Assembly (NCBI RefSeq): GCF_000622245.1 | Contig: NZ_JHXW01000005.1 | Span: 62,001-126,000, forward strand | Direction of reading: 5' to 3' | DNA: 64,000 nucleotides | Source: Fusobacterium perfoetens ATCC 29250 | Lineage (GTDB): Bacteria > Fusobacteriota > Fusobacteriia > Fusobacteriales > Fusobacteriaceae | Shown: positions 25,693 to 35,183 of the stretch, piece after piece | Layout of the letters: the number at the start of each line of letters is the position of its first letter | Numbering within the stretch: position 1 is the stretch's first letter | Program-made: the position numbers and the translations under genes | The notes under the pieces: model-generated | Databases searched by the model: none | What the model was told of the DNA's origin: nothing | What the model saw: only the letters and a program-made list of their open reading frames with translations

Positions 25693-27576
25693 TTATTTAC
25701 TCCCTAATCTTCCAAAATGTTTTTCTATATCCCTTAAAGAAAGTTTTAATAAAATCGGTCTTCCATGAGGGCAAGTGTATTCTTCTATTTCAAATAATTT
25801 ATCCAAAAGAATTTTCATTTCCTCAATAGATAATTTTTGATTTGCTTTTATTGCACCTTTACAAGATGTCATTATTATACTTTCTTCTAATAGAGAATTT
25901 TTTATTTTTGAATTTTTTAAATCCTCTATGATATTTTTTACTAATTCTTCAATACTACATAAAATTTTAAAGTTTGGTATTCCTCTTACAAGAATATCAT
26001 TTTTTTCAAAAAAATCAATATCAAATCCAAAACTTTTTAAAGTTTCCATATTTTCCTCAACTAATTCTCTCTCTTTGTTAGAAACTTTAAATTTTATAGG
26101 TACTAACAGATGCTGTATTGATATCTCTTTATTATAATAAGCCTTTTTATATTTTTCATATAATATTCTTTCATGAATTATATGTTGGTCATATATTTCT
26201 AAATTATTATCTCTTTCTATTAAAATATATGTATCATTTAATTGACCTATTATTTTGTAATATTTTTCTTCTGTTTTTTCTATAATTTTTTCGTTTTCTC
26301 TACCTTCTAGTGTATCAATTTTTTCGTTATTTGCAAAGATTTTTTTTAAATTTTTTTCTTTTTTTTCAAAATCTTTATTTATTTCCAAAGTTTTTTCTTC
26401 TGTAATATTTTGAATTTTTGGTTCACTAATAGGCTCATTAACAATAAATTTTTCCTCTTCAAAACTTTTTTCAACAACCTTCTCTTCTATTTTTTCTTCT
26501 TTTGGTATTGAAAGGTCTAAAGAGATTTTTTCAGCTTGAATTACTTCTTTTTGAAAATCTTTTATATTTAAAAAATTCTCATTAGTTTCTGGTTTTATTA
26601 CAGGTGCTATAAAATCATCATCACCAAAAAGTTTTTTATTTACCTCATCATAAACATAATTATATACATACTCTTCATCAGAAAATTTAACTATTTTTTT
26701 AGTAGGATGCACATTTACATCTACATCTTTTGGGTCTAATTCCAAAAATAAAATTGCAAAAGGGTATCTTCCCTTCATAAGTTTTGTATAATATCCATCA
26801 ATTAAAGCATTTTCTATAAGTTGTGATTTTACAGGCCTATTATTTATAAAAATAAATATAAAATCTTTATTAGAACGGTTAAGAGATATATTTCCTAAAA
26901 ATCCCAATGGAAAAGATACTAAGTTTTCTAAAGTAGATTTTCCAAAAATTTCAAGAATTGTATTTTTCATCCCTCTTCCACTTGTCCTCAACACCTCTTT
27001 TCCATCATTTAAAAGAGTTATTGAAACATTTGGATTTGCCAAAGCCTCTAACAATACCACATCTTTTATAGCTCTAAATTCTGTAATCTCTTTTCTCAAA
27101 AACTTAAGTCTTGCTGGAGTATTAAAAAATAAATCTTTAACTTCTATTTCTGTCCCTACTCCTCTTGAGATTTCTTGAATATTAGTTATCTTCCCTCCTA
27201 AAGAAGTTAACATAGTTCCTATTTCGCTATCCTTATCTTTTGAAGAAATAGTCATTTTTGAAACTGAACTTATTGAAGAAAGTGCCTCTCCCCTAAAGCC
27301 ATAAGTCATTATATTAAATAAATCCTCTTTGGTAGAAATTTTACTTGTTGCATGTCTTTCAATACAAAGTAATAAATCCTCCTTAGACATTCCTATCCCA
27401 TTATCACTTATTTTTACATATCTATTATTATTTTTTATATTGATTGAAATCTCTGTACTTTTAGCATCTATAGAATTTTCTAAAAGTTCTTTTATCATAT
27501 TAGCTGGTCTTTCTACAACTTCTCCAGCAGCTATCATATTAGAAACCTTTTCATCTAAAATATTTATAGTTCTAAT
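25693..27576 (-). CDS. mutL: DNA mismatch repair protein MutL (probable ATT start)
   Basis: MutL links mismatch recognition by MutS to downstream repair. The GHKL ATPase domain is complete: ELLENSIDA (N box), DNGIGM, TYGFRGEALSSI and the PTKK loop; the C-terminal dimerisation domain ends CPHGRPILLKLSLRDIEKHFGR. Between them lies a variable Glu/Lys-rich linker (about 320-440). The first ATG (27537) would begin at MIAAGEVVERP and lose the conserved strand before it. The frame continues upstream as RTINILDEKVSN to ATT 27576, 7 bases after GGAGG, and a TAG at 27601-27603 closes the frame with no ATG/GTG/TTG between. I therefore annotate ATT as the start, giving 627 residues. Confidence 0.85.
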   Translation of the reverse strand: MRTINILDEKVSNMIAAGEVVERPANMIKELLENSIDAKSTEISINIKNNNRYVKISDNGIGMSKEDLLLCIERHATSKISTKEDLFNIMTYGFRGEALSSISSVSKMTISSKDKDSEIGTMLTSLGGKITNIQEISRGVGTEIEVKDLFFNTPARLKFLRKEITEFRAIKDVVLLEALANPNVSITLLNDGKEVLRTSGRGMKNTILEIFGKSTLENLVSFPLGFLGNISLNRSNKDFIFIFINNRPVKSQLIENALIDGYYTKLMKGRYPFAILFLELDPKDVDVNVHPTKKIVKFSDEEYVYNYVYDEVNKKLFGDDDFIAPVIKPETNENFLNIKDFQKEVIQAEKISLDLSIPKEEKIEEKVVEKSFEEEKFIVNEPISEPKIQNITEEKTLEINKDFEKKEKNLKKIFANNEKIDTLEGRENEKIIEKTEEKYYKIIGQLNDTYILIERDNNLEIYDQHIIHERILYEKYKKAYYNKEISIQHLLVPIKFKVSNKERELVEENMETLKSFGFDIDFFEKNDILVRGIPNFKILCSIEELVKNIIEDLKNSKIKNSLLEESIIMTSCKGAIKANQKLSIEEMKILLDKLFEIEEYTCPHGRPILLKLSLRDIEKHFGRLGSK

Positions 27577-27725
27577 TTTCTTACCTCCTATAAAAAAATT
27601 CTAGTGATATCAAATTATACTTCATAAAAAGAAATTTTTCTATATTATTTTTTTAATTATTTTTTATTTTTCTAAATTTTATGTTATAATATTTTAAAAA
27701 AATACTAAAAGATAGGGAGAATTTT

Positions 27726-28379
27726 ATGAAAAAATTTTTACTTTTAATTATTCTTTCAATAATTGTAGGTTGTACTTCTACTAATAACAATATAAAAAAT
27801 TTAAAAACAAATACAGAAATTATTTTACAATCAGAAAAAGAATTAAATAAATCTTTAAGAGAAGTGGCCATTGAAAAAAAAGTTTATAAAGGAAAAATTG
27901 CTTATGTTGCAGGAGAAACTACTCCTTTTACAGGAGTTTTTACAAGTAGATATATAGGACATCTTTTATATTTTGAAGAATATAAAAATGGACTTCTTGA
28001 TGGAGCTCAAGTTTGGTTTGGAGATGATGGAAATATTGGAATGAGAAAATATTTTGTATCTGGAAAACAAGTAGGAAACCAAATTACATATTATCCTAAT
28101 GGAAATATCCGTTCTATTTTTCCATTTAAAGATGGAAAAGTTGAAGGAACTATTGAGTGGTATAACAGAAATGGACTTCTTTTTGATACAAGTGAAATTA
28201 TAGATGGTACAGGAAGATATATTGTTTATTGGAACAATGGAAAGATAAAAGAAATTGGAAATCTTACTAAACACAAAAAAACAGGTACTTGGAAAGAATT
28301 TAATCAAGAGGGAGAAATTGAAAAAGAAATTCAATATTCTAATAAAGGGACTATTTTAAAACAAAAATGGTATAAATAA
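27726..28379 (+). CDS. MORN-repeat lipoprotein
   Basis: This 217-residue protein has a lipoprotein signal ending in lipobox IIVGC (about 12-16). The body consists of MORN_2 repeats of the type YxNGxxxGxxxxYxxNGxxx, for example EYKNGLLDGAQVWFGDDG, YPNGNIRSIFPFKDGKVEG and WNNGKIKEIGNLTKHKKTG. Such proteins are sometimes labelled YwqK antitoxins, but the signal here places this one in the envelope. Function unknown. It is divergent from mutL and has its own AT-rich promoter with TATAAT near 27683. Confidence 0.82.
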   Translation: MKKFLLLIILSIIVGCTSTNNNIKNLKTNTEIILQSEKELNKSLREVAIEKKVYKGKIAYVAGETTPFTGVFTSRYIGHLLYFEEYKNGLLDGAQVWFGDDGNIGMRKYFVSGKQVGNQITYYPNGNIRSIFPFKDGKVEGTIEWYNRNGLLFDTSEIIDGTGRYIVYWNNGKIKEIGNLTKHKKTGTWKEFNQEGEIEKEIQYSNKGTILKQKWYK

Positions 28380-28381
28380 TC

Positions 28382-28410
28382 TTGTGAAACCAAAGATTTT
28401 ATGTTATAAT
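28382..28410 (+). promoter_or_regulatory. Promoter of the truA-KH operon
   Basis: TTGTGA 28382-28387, 17-base spacer, TATAAT 28405-28410. Confidence 0.65.
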
Positions 28411-28448
28411 TTAATGCATGTGTAATTTATTTTTTGAAAGAGAGAAAT

Positions 28449-29306
28449 ATGGATATAAGAGCTTTAGAAAAAACTAATAAAATCGGTTATATATTTGATA
28501 TTTTTTATCAAGGAAAGTATTTTGACTCTTTTGATGAGGTTACAAATAAAAAAAGTGTAAAAGGTCAGTTTAAAAATCTTATGAACTCTTTAGGCTTTAC
28601 ATGGGCTAAAGGTATCCAACAAGGAGGAAGGACAGATGCTAAAGTTTCCGGAAGTAATTGTCTTTATGTTAGTAGTACTTTCAACAGAAATATTCAGAAA
28701 ATAATATCTGAATTCAACGGCTTAGCTAAGGGGGAAATGAAAATAACTCGTTGTAGAAAAACTTTTCCTAATCTCGTTTTCCCTGATTATGTAAAACAAC
28801 GAAAATATATATATCAATATCCTAAAAAATTAATAACTCGTTCTGAAGAGGAGATTCAAACTCTTTGCAAAGAGTATAGTGGTACTTATGATGTAAGTAT
28901 ATTTACTGATTCTAAAGGAGAAAATCTTAAAGAACATATTAGAACTGTGGAGATTACTTATGAAAATGGACAACTTATTTTTTTAGGAGATTCATTTATG
29001 CCAAAACAGGTTAGAATAACAAGTGGATTTATTCTTACAGGAGAAAAAACTCCTCTGCCTGGAAAATATTTAAAACTTCATAGTGTAATTTTAGAAGATG
29101 AATTATTAAATAATATTTTTACAGAAGTTGATGATTTAAAGATTGACAATGTAGAAAAGATTGAAAGAAACTCTTTAGGAGATACTTATCTTCTATATGT
29201 TAATCCTTCTAAAAAAGGTGAAGTTATAGGTAAAAATGGTTCTAACATCAAAAAATTAAAAAAATCTCTTGGAAATGTTATTGTGAGGGAATATGATTTT
29301 ATCTAG
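28449..29306 (+). CDS. TruA-like pseudouridine synthase with C-terminal KH domain
   Basis: This 285-residue protein (start ATG 28449 after AAAGAGAG) carries the TruA catalytic block QQGGRTDAKVSGSNCLYVSS (about 56-75), including the Asp in GRTDA that forms the covalent uridine intermediate. Family blocks FPDYVKQRKYIYQYP and PKQVRITSGFIL (about 185) follow, so the TruA fold is divergent but apparently catalytic. The last 40 residues form a KH domain with GxxG loop (KKGEVIGKNGSNIKKLKKSLG). TruA normally lacks a KH domain. The likely target is an RNA, but which one cannot be told. It is the first gene of an RNA/DNA-related run; its stop overlaps the next start by 14 bases. Confidence 0.78.
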   Translation: MDIRALEKTNKIGYIFDIFYQGKYFDSFDEVTNKKSVKGQFKNLMNSLGFTWAKGIQQGGRTDAKVSGSNCLYVSSTFNRNIQKIISEFNGLAKGEMKITRCRKTFPNLVFPDYVKQRKYIYQYPKKLITRSEEEIQTLCKEYSGTYDVSIFTDSKGENLKEHIRTVEITYENGQLIFLGDSFMPKQVRITSGFILTGEKTPLPGKYLKLHSVILEDELLNNIFTEVDDLKIDNVEKIERNSLGDTYLLYVNPSKKGEVIGKNGSNIKKLKKSLGNVIVREYDFI

Positions 29307-29715
29307 AGTGAAGCAAGTTTATACATACTTATTTTGCAAATATGATGAAAAAAATAATCTTTTAGTAAGGGAAATTTTAAATTCAGAAGAGTTTGAAATT
29401 TTTAACAAAATGAGTAGGTATGAAAAAATTCACTCTTTTAATTTACTCAAATTAATTTTAAATAATGAAATATTAAAAAATAATAAAGATTATCAAAAAC
29501 TTGCCCTTCTTCATGATTGTGGTAAGAAAAATTTTTCTTTATTTAAAAGAATAAAAAAAGTTTTAGTAGGAGATAAGGAGTTAGAAAATCATCCTAATCT
29601 TTCCTATGAAAAATTAAAAAATATAAACTTAAATGTTGGGATATTAGCAAAACATCATCATGATAAATATTATGATGAAAATATGAAAATCTTCCAACAA
29701 TTAGATGATAAATAA
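29293..29715 (+). CDS. HD-domain phosphohydrolase-like protein
   Basis: This 140-residue protein has the HD motif: a first His (KIHSFNLL), LLHDCGKKN (about 74-82) and a late His/Asp cluster HHHDKYYDENMKIFQQLDDK at the C terminus. It is related to small HD hydrolases that act on nucleotides or RNA ends. It overlaps the preceding TruA-KH gene by 14 bases and is followed 15 bases later by a radical-SAM gene, so all are likely in one operon. Confidence 0.8.
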   Translation: MILSRVKQVYTYLFCKYDEKNNLLVREILNSEEFEIFNKMSRYEKIHSFNLLKLILNNEILKNNKDYQKLALLHDCGKKNFSLFKRIKKVLVGDKELENHPNLSYEKLKNINLNVGILAKHHHDKYYDENMKIFQQLDDK

Positions 29716-29730
29716 TACAAAGAGGTAATA

Positions 29731-31509
29731 ATGAAAGTAAATATAAGTAAATATCTTTTATCAGTTGAAAAACCAGCTCAATATCTCGGAAATGAAATAA
29801 ACAGTTGCCATAAAGATGCATGGACAAGTAATATGTGTCTTGTTTTCCCAGATATATATGAAGTTGGAATGTCAAATCTGGGAATTAAAATTTTATATAC
29901 TCTTATGAATAAAGTCCCTGGTTTCTATTTAGAGAGAGGTTTTATGCCTATGGACGATATGGAAGATATTATGAGAAAAAATAATATCCCTATGTTTTCT
30001 CTAGAAACTAAAAGTGAACTTAGAGATTTTGATGTAGTTGGATTTTCTCTTTCTTATGAAATGTGTTATCCAAATATGTTAAATGCTCTTTCTCTTGGAG
30101 GAATTCCTTTAAGAAGAGAGGAAAGAGGGGAGGAATATCCTCTTATAATGGCTGGAGGTACTTGTGTTATGAACCCAGCTCCTCTTGAAAAATTTGTAGA
30201 CTTTCTAATGGTTGGTGACGGTGAGGAAAATATGCCTGAACTTGCTAGAATTTTAGTAGCTACAAAGGGAAAAACAAAGGCCGAAAAATTACAAGCTCTT
30301 TCAAATATTCAAGGAATTTACATTCCTAGTCTACATAATAAAAATAAAAAAGTTCAAAGGGCTATTGTAAAAGACTTAAATAAATGTGATTTATATGATG
30401 AACAACTTATACCTTATATGGCAATAGTCCACGATAGAGCCACTGCTGAAATTCAAAGAGGTTGTACAAGAGGTTGTAGATTCTGCCAAGCTGGAATTGT
30501 ATATAGACCTGTTAGAGAGAGAAGTTTAGAAAAAAATATAGAACTTGTTTCAAAATTAATAGAAAATACAGGACATTCAGAAATTTCTCTTTCTTCATTA
30601 AGTAGTAGTGACTATACAAATATCGATTCACTTATCAGTGGTATAAAATCTAAATACTCTTGTGATAGTGTTGGAGTTTCACTTCCATCTCTTAGAATGA
30701 ATCCTCATTCTGTTAAAGTTGCTGAAATTATAAGTGGAGGAAAAAGAACAGGATTTACTTTTGCTCCAGAAGCTGGAAGCCAAAGAATGAGAGATATAAT
30801 AAATAAAGGTGTTACTGAAGATGAAATTATGGCTACAGCTGAAGCTGCTGTAAGAGCTGGTTGGATGTCATTAAAATTTTATTTTATGATTGGACTTCCT
30901 TTTGAAACTATGGAAGATGTACAAGGAATTTATGAGCTTGTTAAAAAAGTTTCTCAAATGTGTAGAAGTATAGATAAAAGAATAAATATCACTGCTAGTG
31001 TTTCTAACTTTGTACCAAAACCTCATACTCCTTTTGAATGGTGTAAACAAATGTCTATGGATGAAATGGTAGAAAAACATAATTTCTTAAAAGGATTATT
31101 TACAGGTTTAAAAGGTGTAGCTTTAAAAATTCATCCACCTAAAAAATCTTTATTAGAGGGATTAATTTCAAGAGGAGATAGCAGAACTGGTGATTTAATA
31201 GAATTAGCTTTCAAAAAAGGTGTTAAATTAGATGATTATAGAGATAACTATAATTTATGGATGGAAGCTTTAAATGAACTTGGATTAAGTGTTGATTATT
31301 ATCTTGGAGAAAGAAGTTTTGATGAAACTCTTCCTTGGGATATTATTGATATTGGAGTTTCAAAGGAATTTTTAAAGAGAGAATATGAAAAAGCTAAGGC
31401 TCAAACTTTATCTCATGATTGTAGACTTGGCTGCTTAGGTTGTGGAATGAAAAAAATAATTCCAGAATGTGGAAATATTGTAGATACTAAAAAAGATTTT
31501 TCTTTATAA
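29731..31509 (+). CDS. B12-binding/radical SAM protein (TIGR03960 type)
   Basis: This 592-residue protein begins with a B12-binding-like domain (residues about 1-210: [24 protein letters not shown]) followed by a radical-SAM barrel. The iron-sulfur ligands are in [16 protein letters not shown] (about 241-256, CxxxCxxC). [19 protein letters not shown] and [20 protein letters not shown] are family blocks. A C-terminal Cys cluster ([20 protein letters not shown]) may hold a second cluster. In other bacteria it pairs with a TIGR03936 gene, which I do not see here. The reaction is unknown; tRNA modification is often suggested. Confidence 0.9.
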   Translation: MKVNISKYLLSVEKPAQYLGNEINSCHKDAWTSNMCLVFPDIYEVGMSNLGIKILYTLMNKVPGFYLERGFMPMDDMEDIMRKNNIPMFSLETKSELRDFDVVGFSLSYEMCYPNMLNALSLGGIPLRREERGEEYPLIMAGGTCVMNPAPLEKFVDFLMVGDGEENMPELARILVATKGKTKAEKLQALSNIQGIYIPSLHNKNKKVQRAIVKDLNKCDLYDEQLIPYMAIVHDRATAEIQRGCTRGCRFCQAGIVYRPVRERSLEKNIELVSKLIENTGHSEISLSSLSSSDYTNIDSLISGIKSKYSCDSVGVSLPSLRMNPHSVKVAEIISGGKRTGFTFAPEAGSQRMRDIINKGVTEDEIMATAEAAVRAGWMSLKFYFMIGLPFETMEDVQGIYELVKKVSQMCRSIDKRINITASVSNFVPKPHTPFEWCKQMSMDEMVEKHNFLKGLFTGLKGVALKIHPPKKSLLEGLISRGDSRTGDLIELAFKKGVKLDDYRDNYNLWMEALNELGLSVDYYLGERSFDETLPWDIIDIGVSKEFLKREYEKAKAQTLSHDCRLGCLGCGMKKIIPECGNIVDTKKDFSL

Positions 31510-31532
31510 AATTTATGAAAGGTTGTGATTTT

Positions 31533-32228
31533 GTGATAAATATTGGAAATGATTGGGACGAATTATTAAAACCTGAATTTGAAAAAGAGTATTATCAAAA
31601 ATTAAGAAGTTTTCTAGTAAATGAATATAAAACTCAAACTATCTACCCTAATATGAATGATATTTTTTCAGCTTTAAAACTTTCTAGTTACAAGGATACA
31701 AAAGTTTTATTACTAGGGCAAGACCCATATCATGGAGAGGGACAAGCACATGGCCTTGCTTTTTCTGTAAAACCTGGTATCACTCCACCACCATCATTAA
31801 AAAATATGTATAAAGAGATTGAAAATGAATTGGGAATCAAACCTCCTAATAATGGTTATTTGGTTTCTTGGGCTAAACAAGGTATCCTTATGATAAATAC
31901 TGTTTTAACAGTTCGTGAGGGACAACCTAATTCTCATAAAGGACAAGGTTGGGAGATTTTTACAGATAGAATTATTGAACTTCTAAACGAAAAAGATTCT
32001 CCTGTAATTTTTATTCTTTGGGGAAATAATGCAAAATCTAAGAAAAAACTTATTACAAATAAAAAACATTTTATAATTGAGGGAGTTCATCCAAGTCCTC
32101 TTTCTGCTAGTCGTGGATTTTTCGGTTGTGGTCACTTCAAAAAAGTTAATGAAATCTTAAAATCTTTAGGAGAAAAGGAAATTGATTGGAGCATTCCTAA
32201 TCTTAAAAAAAAGGGGGGTAAATTATGA
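31533..32228 (+). CDS. ung: Uracil-DNA glycosylase, family 1
   Basis: Ung removes uracil from DNA in base-excision repair. Motifs: [18 protein letters not shown] with the catalytic Asp (about 62-79), the Asn in [18 protein letters not shown], and [17 protein letters not shown] with the active-site His. I favour GTG 31533 (AAAGG about 10 bases upstream) over ATG 31515, which has no ribosome site; the difference is six residues. The stop codon overlaps a following 33-codon ORF as ATGA. Confidence 0.96.
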   Translation: MINIGNDWDELLKPEFEKEYYQKLRSFLVNEYKTQTIYPNMNDIFSALKLSSYKDTKVLLLGQDPYHGEGQAHGLAFSVKPGITPPPSLKNMYKEIENELGIKPPNNGYLVSWAKQGILMINTVLTVREGQPNSHKGQGWEIFTDRIIELLNEKDSPVIFILWGNNAKSKKKLITNKKHFIIEGVHPSPLSASRGFFGCGHFKKVNEILKSLGEKEIDWSIPNLKKKGGKL

Positions 32229-32326
32229 GTCCTTTAGCTATCGCCAATCTTGCAATGTTACCTGTTAGTATCGGAATTATTGTATGGTTTGTTATAAGAA
32301 TTAACAGAAAAAATAAAAGAAAATAA
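32225..32326 (+). CDS. Small membrane protein coupled to ung (33 aa)
   Basis: An ATG at 32225 overlaps the ung TGA (ATGA), with AAGGGGGG 7 bases upstream. The product has one hydrophobic segment ([16 protein letters not shown]) and a basic tail (RINRKNKRK), the layout of a small single-pass membrane protein. A terminator follows directly. Function unknown; the start site and overlap argue it is translated. Confidence 0.6.
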   Translation: MSPLAIANLAMLPVSIGIIVWFVIRINRKNKRK

Positions 32327-32332
32327 AAATAT

Positions 32333-32364
32333 AAGAGGGTTTTTATATAACAACCCTCTTTTTT
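32333..32364. terminator. Terminator shared by ung operon and lysR gene
   Basis: AAGAGGGTT 32333-32341 / AACCCTCTT 32352-32360 then a T-run; works from both sides. Confidence 0.9.
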
Positions 32365-32366
32365 AT

Positions 32367-33215
32367 TTATATATTTTTAAAAATTTCTATATAATTTTTT
32401 GCAAAAGTATTTTTCAAAGTTACATAATTATATTCCCTTTCTATTTTTTCCTCTAAGAAAAACTTTCCTATATCATTATATTTCTTAGTAAATGATTCAT
32501 AAACAAAAGATATCCCTACCTTTCCTTGAACTAATTCTTTTATCAAAGAAAAATTACTAATAGAAATTTGCTTTTTAAAAGAATTCAATGAGAAATTTTT
32601 ACTTTCTAAAATCTTTTCTAAAATTGCTCTAGTTCCAGAACCCTTTTCTCTTACTATAATATTTTCATCAAATAATTCTTCTATCTTTACTTTTTTATTA
32701 AAAAATCTATGCTTTTTATTACAAATTCCTATAAATTCATCTTTTTTATAAAGCTCATATTCATATTTATTTTTATCAAAAATCCCCTCTACCAAAACAA
32801 AATCTAATTGATTTTTTTCTAAAAGTTCCAATAGTTTTTTTGTATTATCAATTACTAAAGAAAAATCATAGTTAATATTTTCAAACATCTTTCTTATTTT
32901 TTCATTTATCACAAATTCTCCTATCGTTTTTGTTACTCCCATTCTTATTTTTATTTTTTTCTCAGAATTTATAATCTCCTTTATTTTTATATGATTATAA
33001 TAAGCTGATTTTGCGTACTCTTCTAATATAAGACAACTCTCTGTCTTTTCTAACTTCTTTTTATCATAATTAAAAAGTTTACAATTATACTCCTCTTCTA
33101 AATAATGAATATGTTGAGTAACTGCTGGTTGTGTCATATGTAACTCTTCTGCTGTCAATCTATAATTCATTTTTTCACATAATTTTAAAAAAGTTATCAT
33201 TCTATAATCTAACAT
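32367..33215 (-). CDS. LysR family transcriptional regulator
   Basis: This 282-residue regulator has an N-terminal winged helix: MNYRLTAEELHMTQPAVTQHIHYLEEEYNCKLF (about 15-47). The effector domain (about 88-280) shows FVLVEGIFD, IIVREKGSGTRAILEKIL and KELVQGKVGISFVYESF. The last two resemble CysB/CbbR-type LysR proteins. It is divergent from the YeiH gene at 33325, so it probably regulates it, as YeiE does in enterobacteria. The effector is unknown. Confidence 0.92.
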   Translation of the reverse strand: MLDYRMITFLKLCEKMNYRLTAEELHMTQPAVTQHIHYLEEEYNCKLFNYDKKKLEKTESCLILEEYAKSAYYNHIKIKEIINSEKKIKIRMGVTKTIGEFVINEKIRKMFENINYDFSLVIDNTKKLLELLEKNQLDFVLVEGIFDKNKYEYELYKKDEFIGICNKKHRFFNKKVKIEELFDENIIVREKGSGTRAILEKILESKNFSLNSFKKQISISNFSLIKELVQGKVGISFVYESFTKKYNDIGKFFLEEKIEREYNYVTLKNTFAKNYIEIFKNI

Positions 33216-33324
33216 CTTTCATCTCCGTTAATAAAATTTTATTATCAATATATAATAAATGATTATTAGATTTTATCATTTTTCTATGTTAAAATCAATC
33301 TATAAAAAATATCAGGAGGAATTT

Positions 33325-34347
33325 ATGAAAAATATCACAAAAATATTACCAGGATTTATTTTTTCTTTAATAATTGCGGGAGTTTCTAAATATTTAGAAG
33401 ACTTATTACCTATCCACTTAGTAGGAGCTTCAGTTATTGCTCTTTTTATAGGAATGGTTATCAATCATTTTTATCAACCAACTGAATTAATTCAAGTAGG
33501 TTTAAAATTTACTTCTAAGAAAATTTTAAAATTTGCCATTATATTATTAGGAGCTTCTTTAAGTATTGGAACTGTTGTTAATATTGGAAAAATGTCTTTA
33601 ACTATAATGTTATTTACTTTATTTACATGTTTCGGTGGAGGATATGTAATTGGAAAATTATTAGGACTAAATTGGAAACTTTCTAATCTTATTTCAGCAG
33701 GAACTGGTATATGTGGTGGTTCAGCTATTGCTGCTATATCTCCTGTTATAGATGCAAAAGATAGTGATATTGCTTATGCTATGTCAGCTACATTTATTTT
33801 CGATATGGTTATGATTATTTTATTCCCTATAATTGGAAAATGGATGGGATTATCTGATATTGCCTATGGTTTATGGGCTGGTACTGCTGTTAATGATACT
33901 TCTAGTGTTGTGGCTGCTGGATATGCTTTTAGTGAAGCTGCTGGAGATTTTGCTACAATGGTAAAACTTACTAGAACTTTATCTATAATTCCTGTTGTTA
34001 TTATTTTTGCTGTTATCAATATGCGTTTAAAACAAAAAGAAAATGTTAATGCTGAAGCTAGTGTAAAAACAAAATCATATGTTTTAACTATTTTCCCTTG
34101 GTTTATTTTTGGATTTATAGGTTTAGCTATTATAAATAGTTTTGGAATAATTCCTTCTTCACTTTCAAATTTTCTTAAAGAATCAAGTAAATTTTTAATG
34201 GTTGCTGCTCTTGCTTCTATTGGACTTAATACAAGCTTTAGGGAAATGAGAAAGTCTGGTACTTCTCCTATGGTTCATGGATTTATCGTATCTTTATTAG
34301 TTGTAATTGTGGCATTATTTGTAGAATATACTATTGGACTTATATAA
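33325..34347 (+). CDS. YeiH family putative sulfate exporter
   Basis: This 340-residue polytopic membrane protein belongs to the YeiH/UPF0324 family. The start at ATG 33325 follows CAGGAGGA with a 5-base gap. Family blocks: LPGFIFSLIIAGVSKYL, LLGASLSIGTVVNIG, GTGICGGSAIAAISPVI (about 124-140), WAGTAVNDTSSVVAAGYAFSEAAG and SIGLNTSFREMRKSG. Sulfate export is the inferred family role and is not proven. The upstream region with LysR-type AT-rich repeats (33230-33290) is shared with the divergent lysR gene. Confidence 0.9.
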   Translation: MKNITKILPGFIFSLIIAGVSKYLEDLLPIHLVGASVIALFIGMVINHFYQPTELIQVGLKFTSKKILKFAIILLGASLSIGTVVNIGKMSLTIMLFTLFTCFGGGYVIGKLLGLNWKLSNLISAGTGICGGSAIAAISPVIDAKDSDIAYAMSATFIFDMVMIILFPIIGKWMGLSDIAYGLWAGTAVNDTSSVVAAGYAFSEAAGDFATMVKLTRTLSIIPVVIIFAVINMRLKQKENVNAEASVKTKSYVLTIFPWFIFGFIGLAIINSFGIIPSSLSNFLKESSKFLMVAALASIGLNTSFREMRKSGTSPMVHGFIVSLLVVIVALFVEYTIGLI

Positions 34348-34361
34348 GTTTTAATAAAAAA

Positions 34362-34385
34362 AGCACGAAATAATCGTGCTTTTTT
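34362..34385 (+). terminator. YeiH terminator
   Basis: AGCACGA 34362-34368 / TCGTGCT 34374-34380 then a T-run; a matching A-run on the other side lets it also end the kinase gene at 34398. Confidence 0.88.
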
Positions 34386-34397
34386 ATTTTATTCAAT

Positions 34398-35072
34398 TTA
34401 TAATACTTTTTTCCAAAAACTATTTTTTCCTCTAAAAATATCTCTTCTATAGATTAATAAAATAGCTATATAATATAAAAAATGTTTTTTATATTTTTTA
34501 AAATATTTATTCAAATCCAATTTATTATCAGAAAATCTTTGTAATCTTAAAACATCTTTATACATTCCAAGCTTATTAAAAATAGATTTTCTAAATTTAC
34601 TATCTATCATTATGATTTTTCCATTTTCAGTTTTTACAAAATTTTCTGGTTTGCAATCTCCATGATAATGCCCTAATTCATGTAATTTTACTATAAGTTT
34701 CATTACTTCTTCAAAATCTTCTTTACTTTTAGGAGTATCTCCCTTTATATAATCAGTAACATAATAAATATTTTTAAAAAACGGGTGTATTTTTTCTTCG
34801 GCTATGACTTTTACATTATAAGTATTTTCAAAACCTCTTGCTCTTAATCTTTTTATATTCTCTTGCATCATTTTTATTTTATTTTTTAATGCAAAAGGTC
34901 CTTTAGAGACTTCTTTTTTCAAAACATAATCTGTATTATCTATTTTTAATAAATAAACCTCTCTATTATGTTTCTTTGTAAAAACTTTTTCTTCTTTGTA
35001 TTTATCTTCGATTAACTCTCCAAGAATAGTTTTATTCTCGGTGTTTTCATCAAAAAATAACTTTAATTCCAT
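34398..35072 (-). CDS. RfaY-like LPS core heptose kinase
   Basis: This 224-residue kinase-like protein has an N-terminal lobe with the Lys of DYVLKKEV. The catalytic loop is LHELGHYHGDCKPENF (about 128-143), with the Asp and Asn, and a metal-binding Asp in KIIMIDSKFR. This matches RfaY/WaaY and InaA-like LPS core kinases rather than protein kinases. It would phosphorylate heptose in the inner core, in line with a diderm envelope. It is a single gene with its own upstream AT-rich region. Confidence 0.85.
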   Translation of the reverse strand: MELKLFFDENTENKTILGELIEDKYKEEKVFTKKHNREVYLLKIDNTDYVLKKEVSKGPFALKNKIKMMQENIKRLRARGFENTYNVKVIAEEKIHPFFKNIYYVTDYIKGDTPKSKEDFEEVMKLIVKLHELGHYHGDCKPENFVKTENGKIIMIDSKFRKSIFNKLGMYKDVLRLQRFSDNKLDLNKYFKKYKKHFLYYIAILLIYRRDIFRGKNSFWKKVL

Positions 35073-35183
35073 ATATTTTTCTTTCCCCTTTTAAAAATAT
35101 TTCATAATTTTTCCCAAATATATAAGAATTAATTGTAAAGAATGATTATATTTTACTATAAAAATTAAAAAAAATCAATTAAT

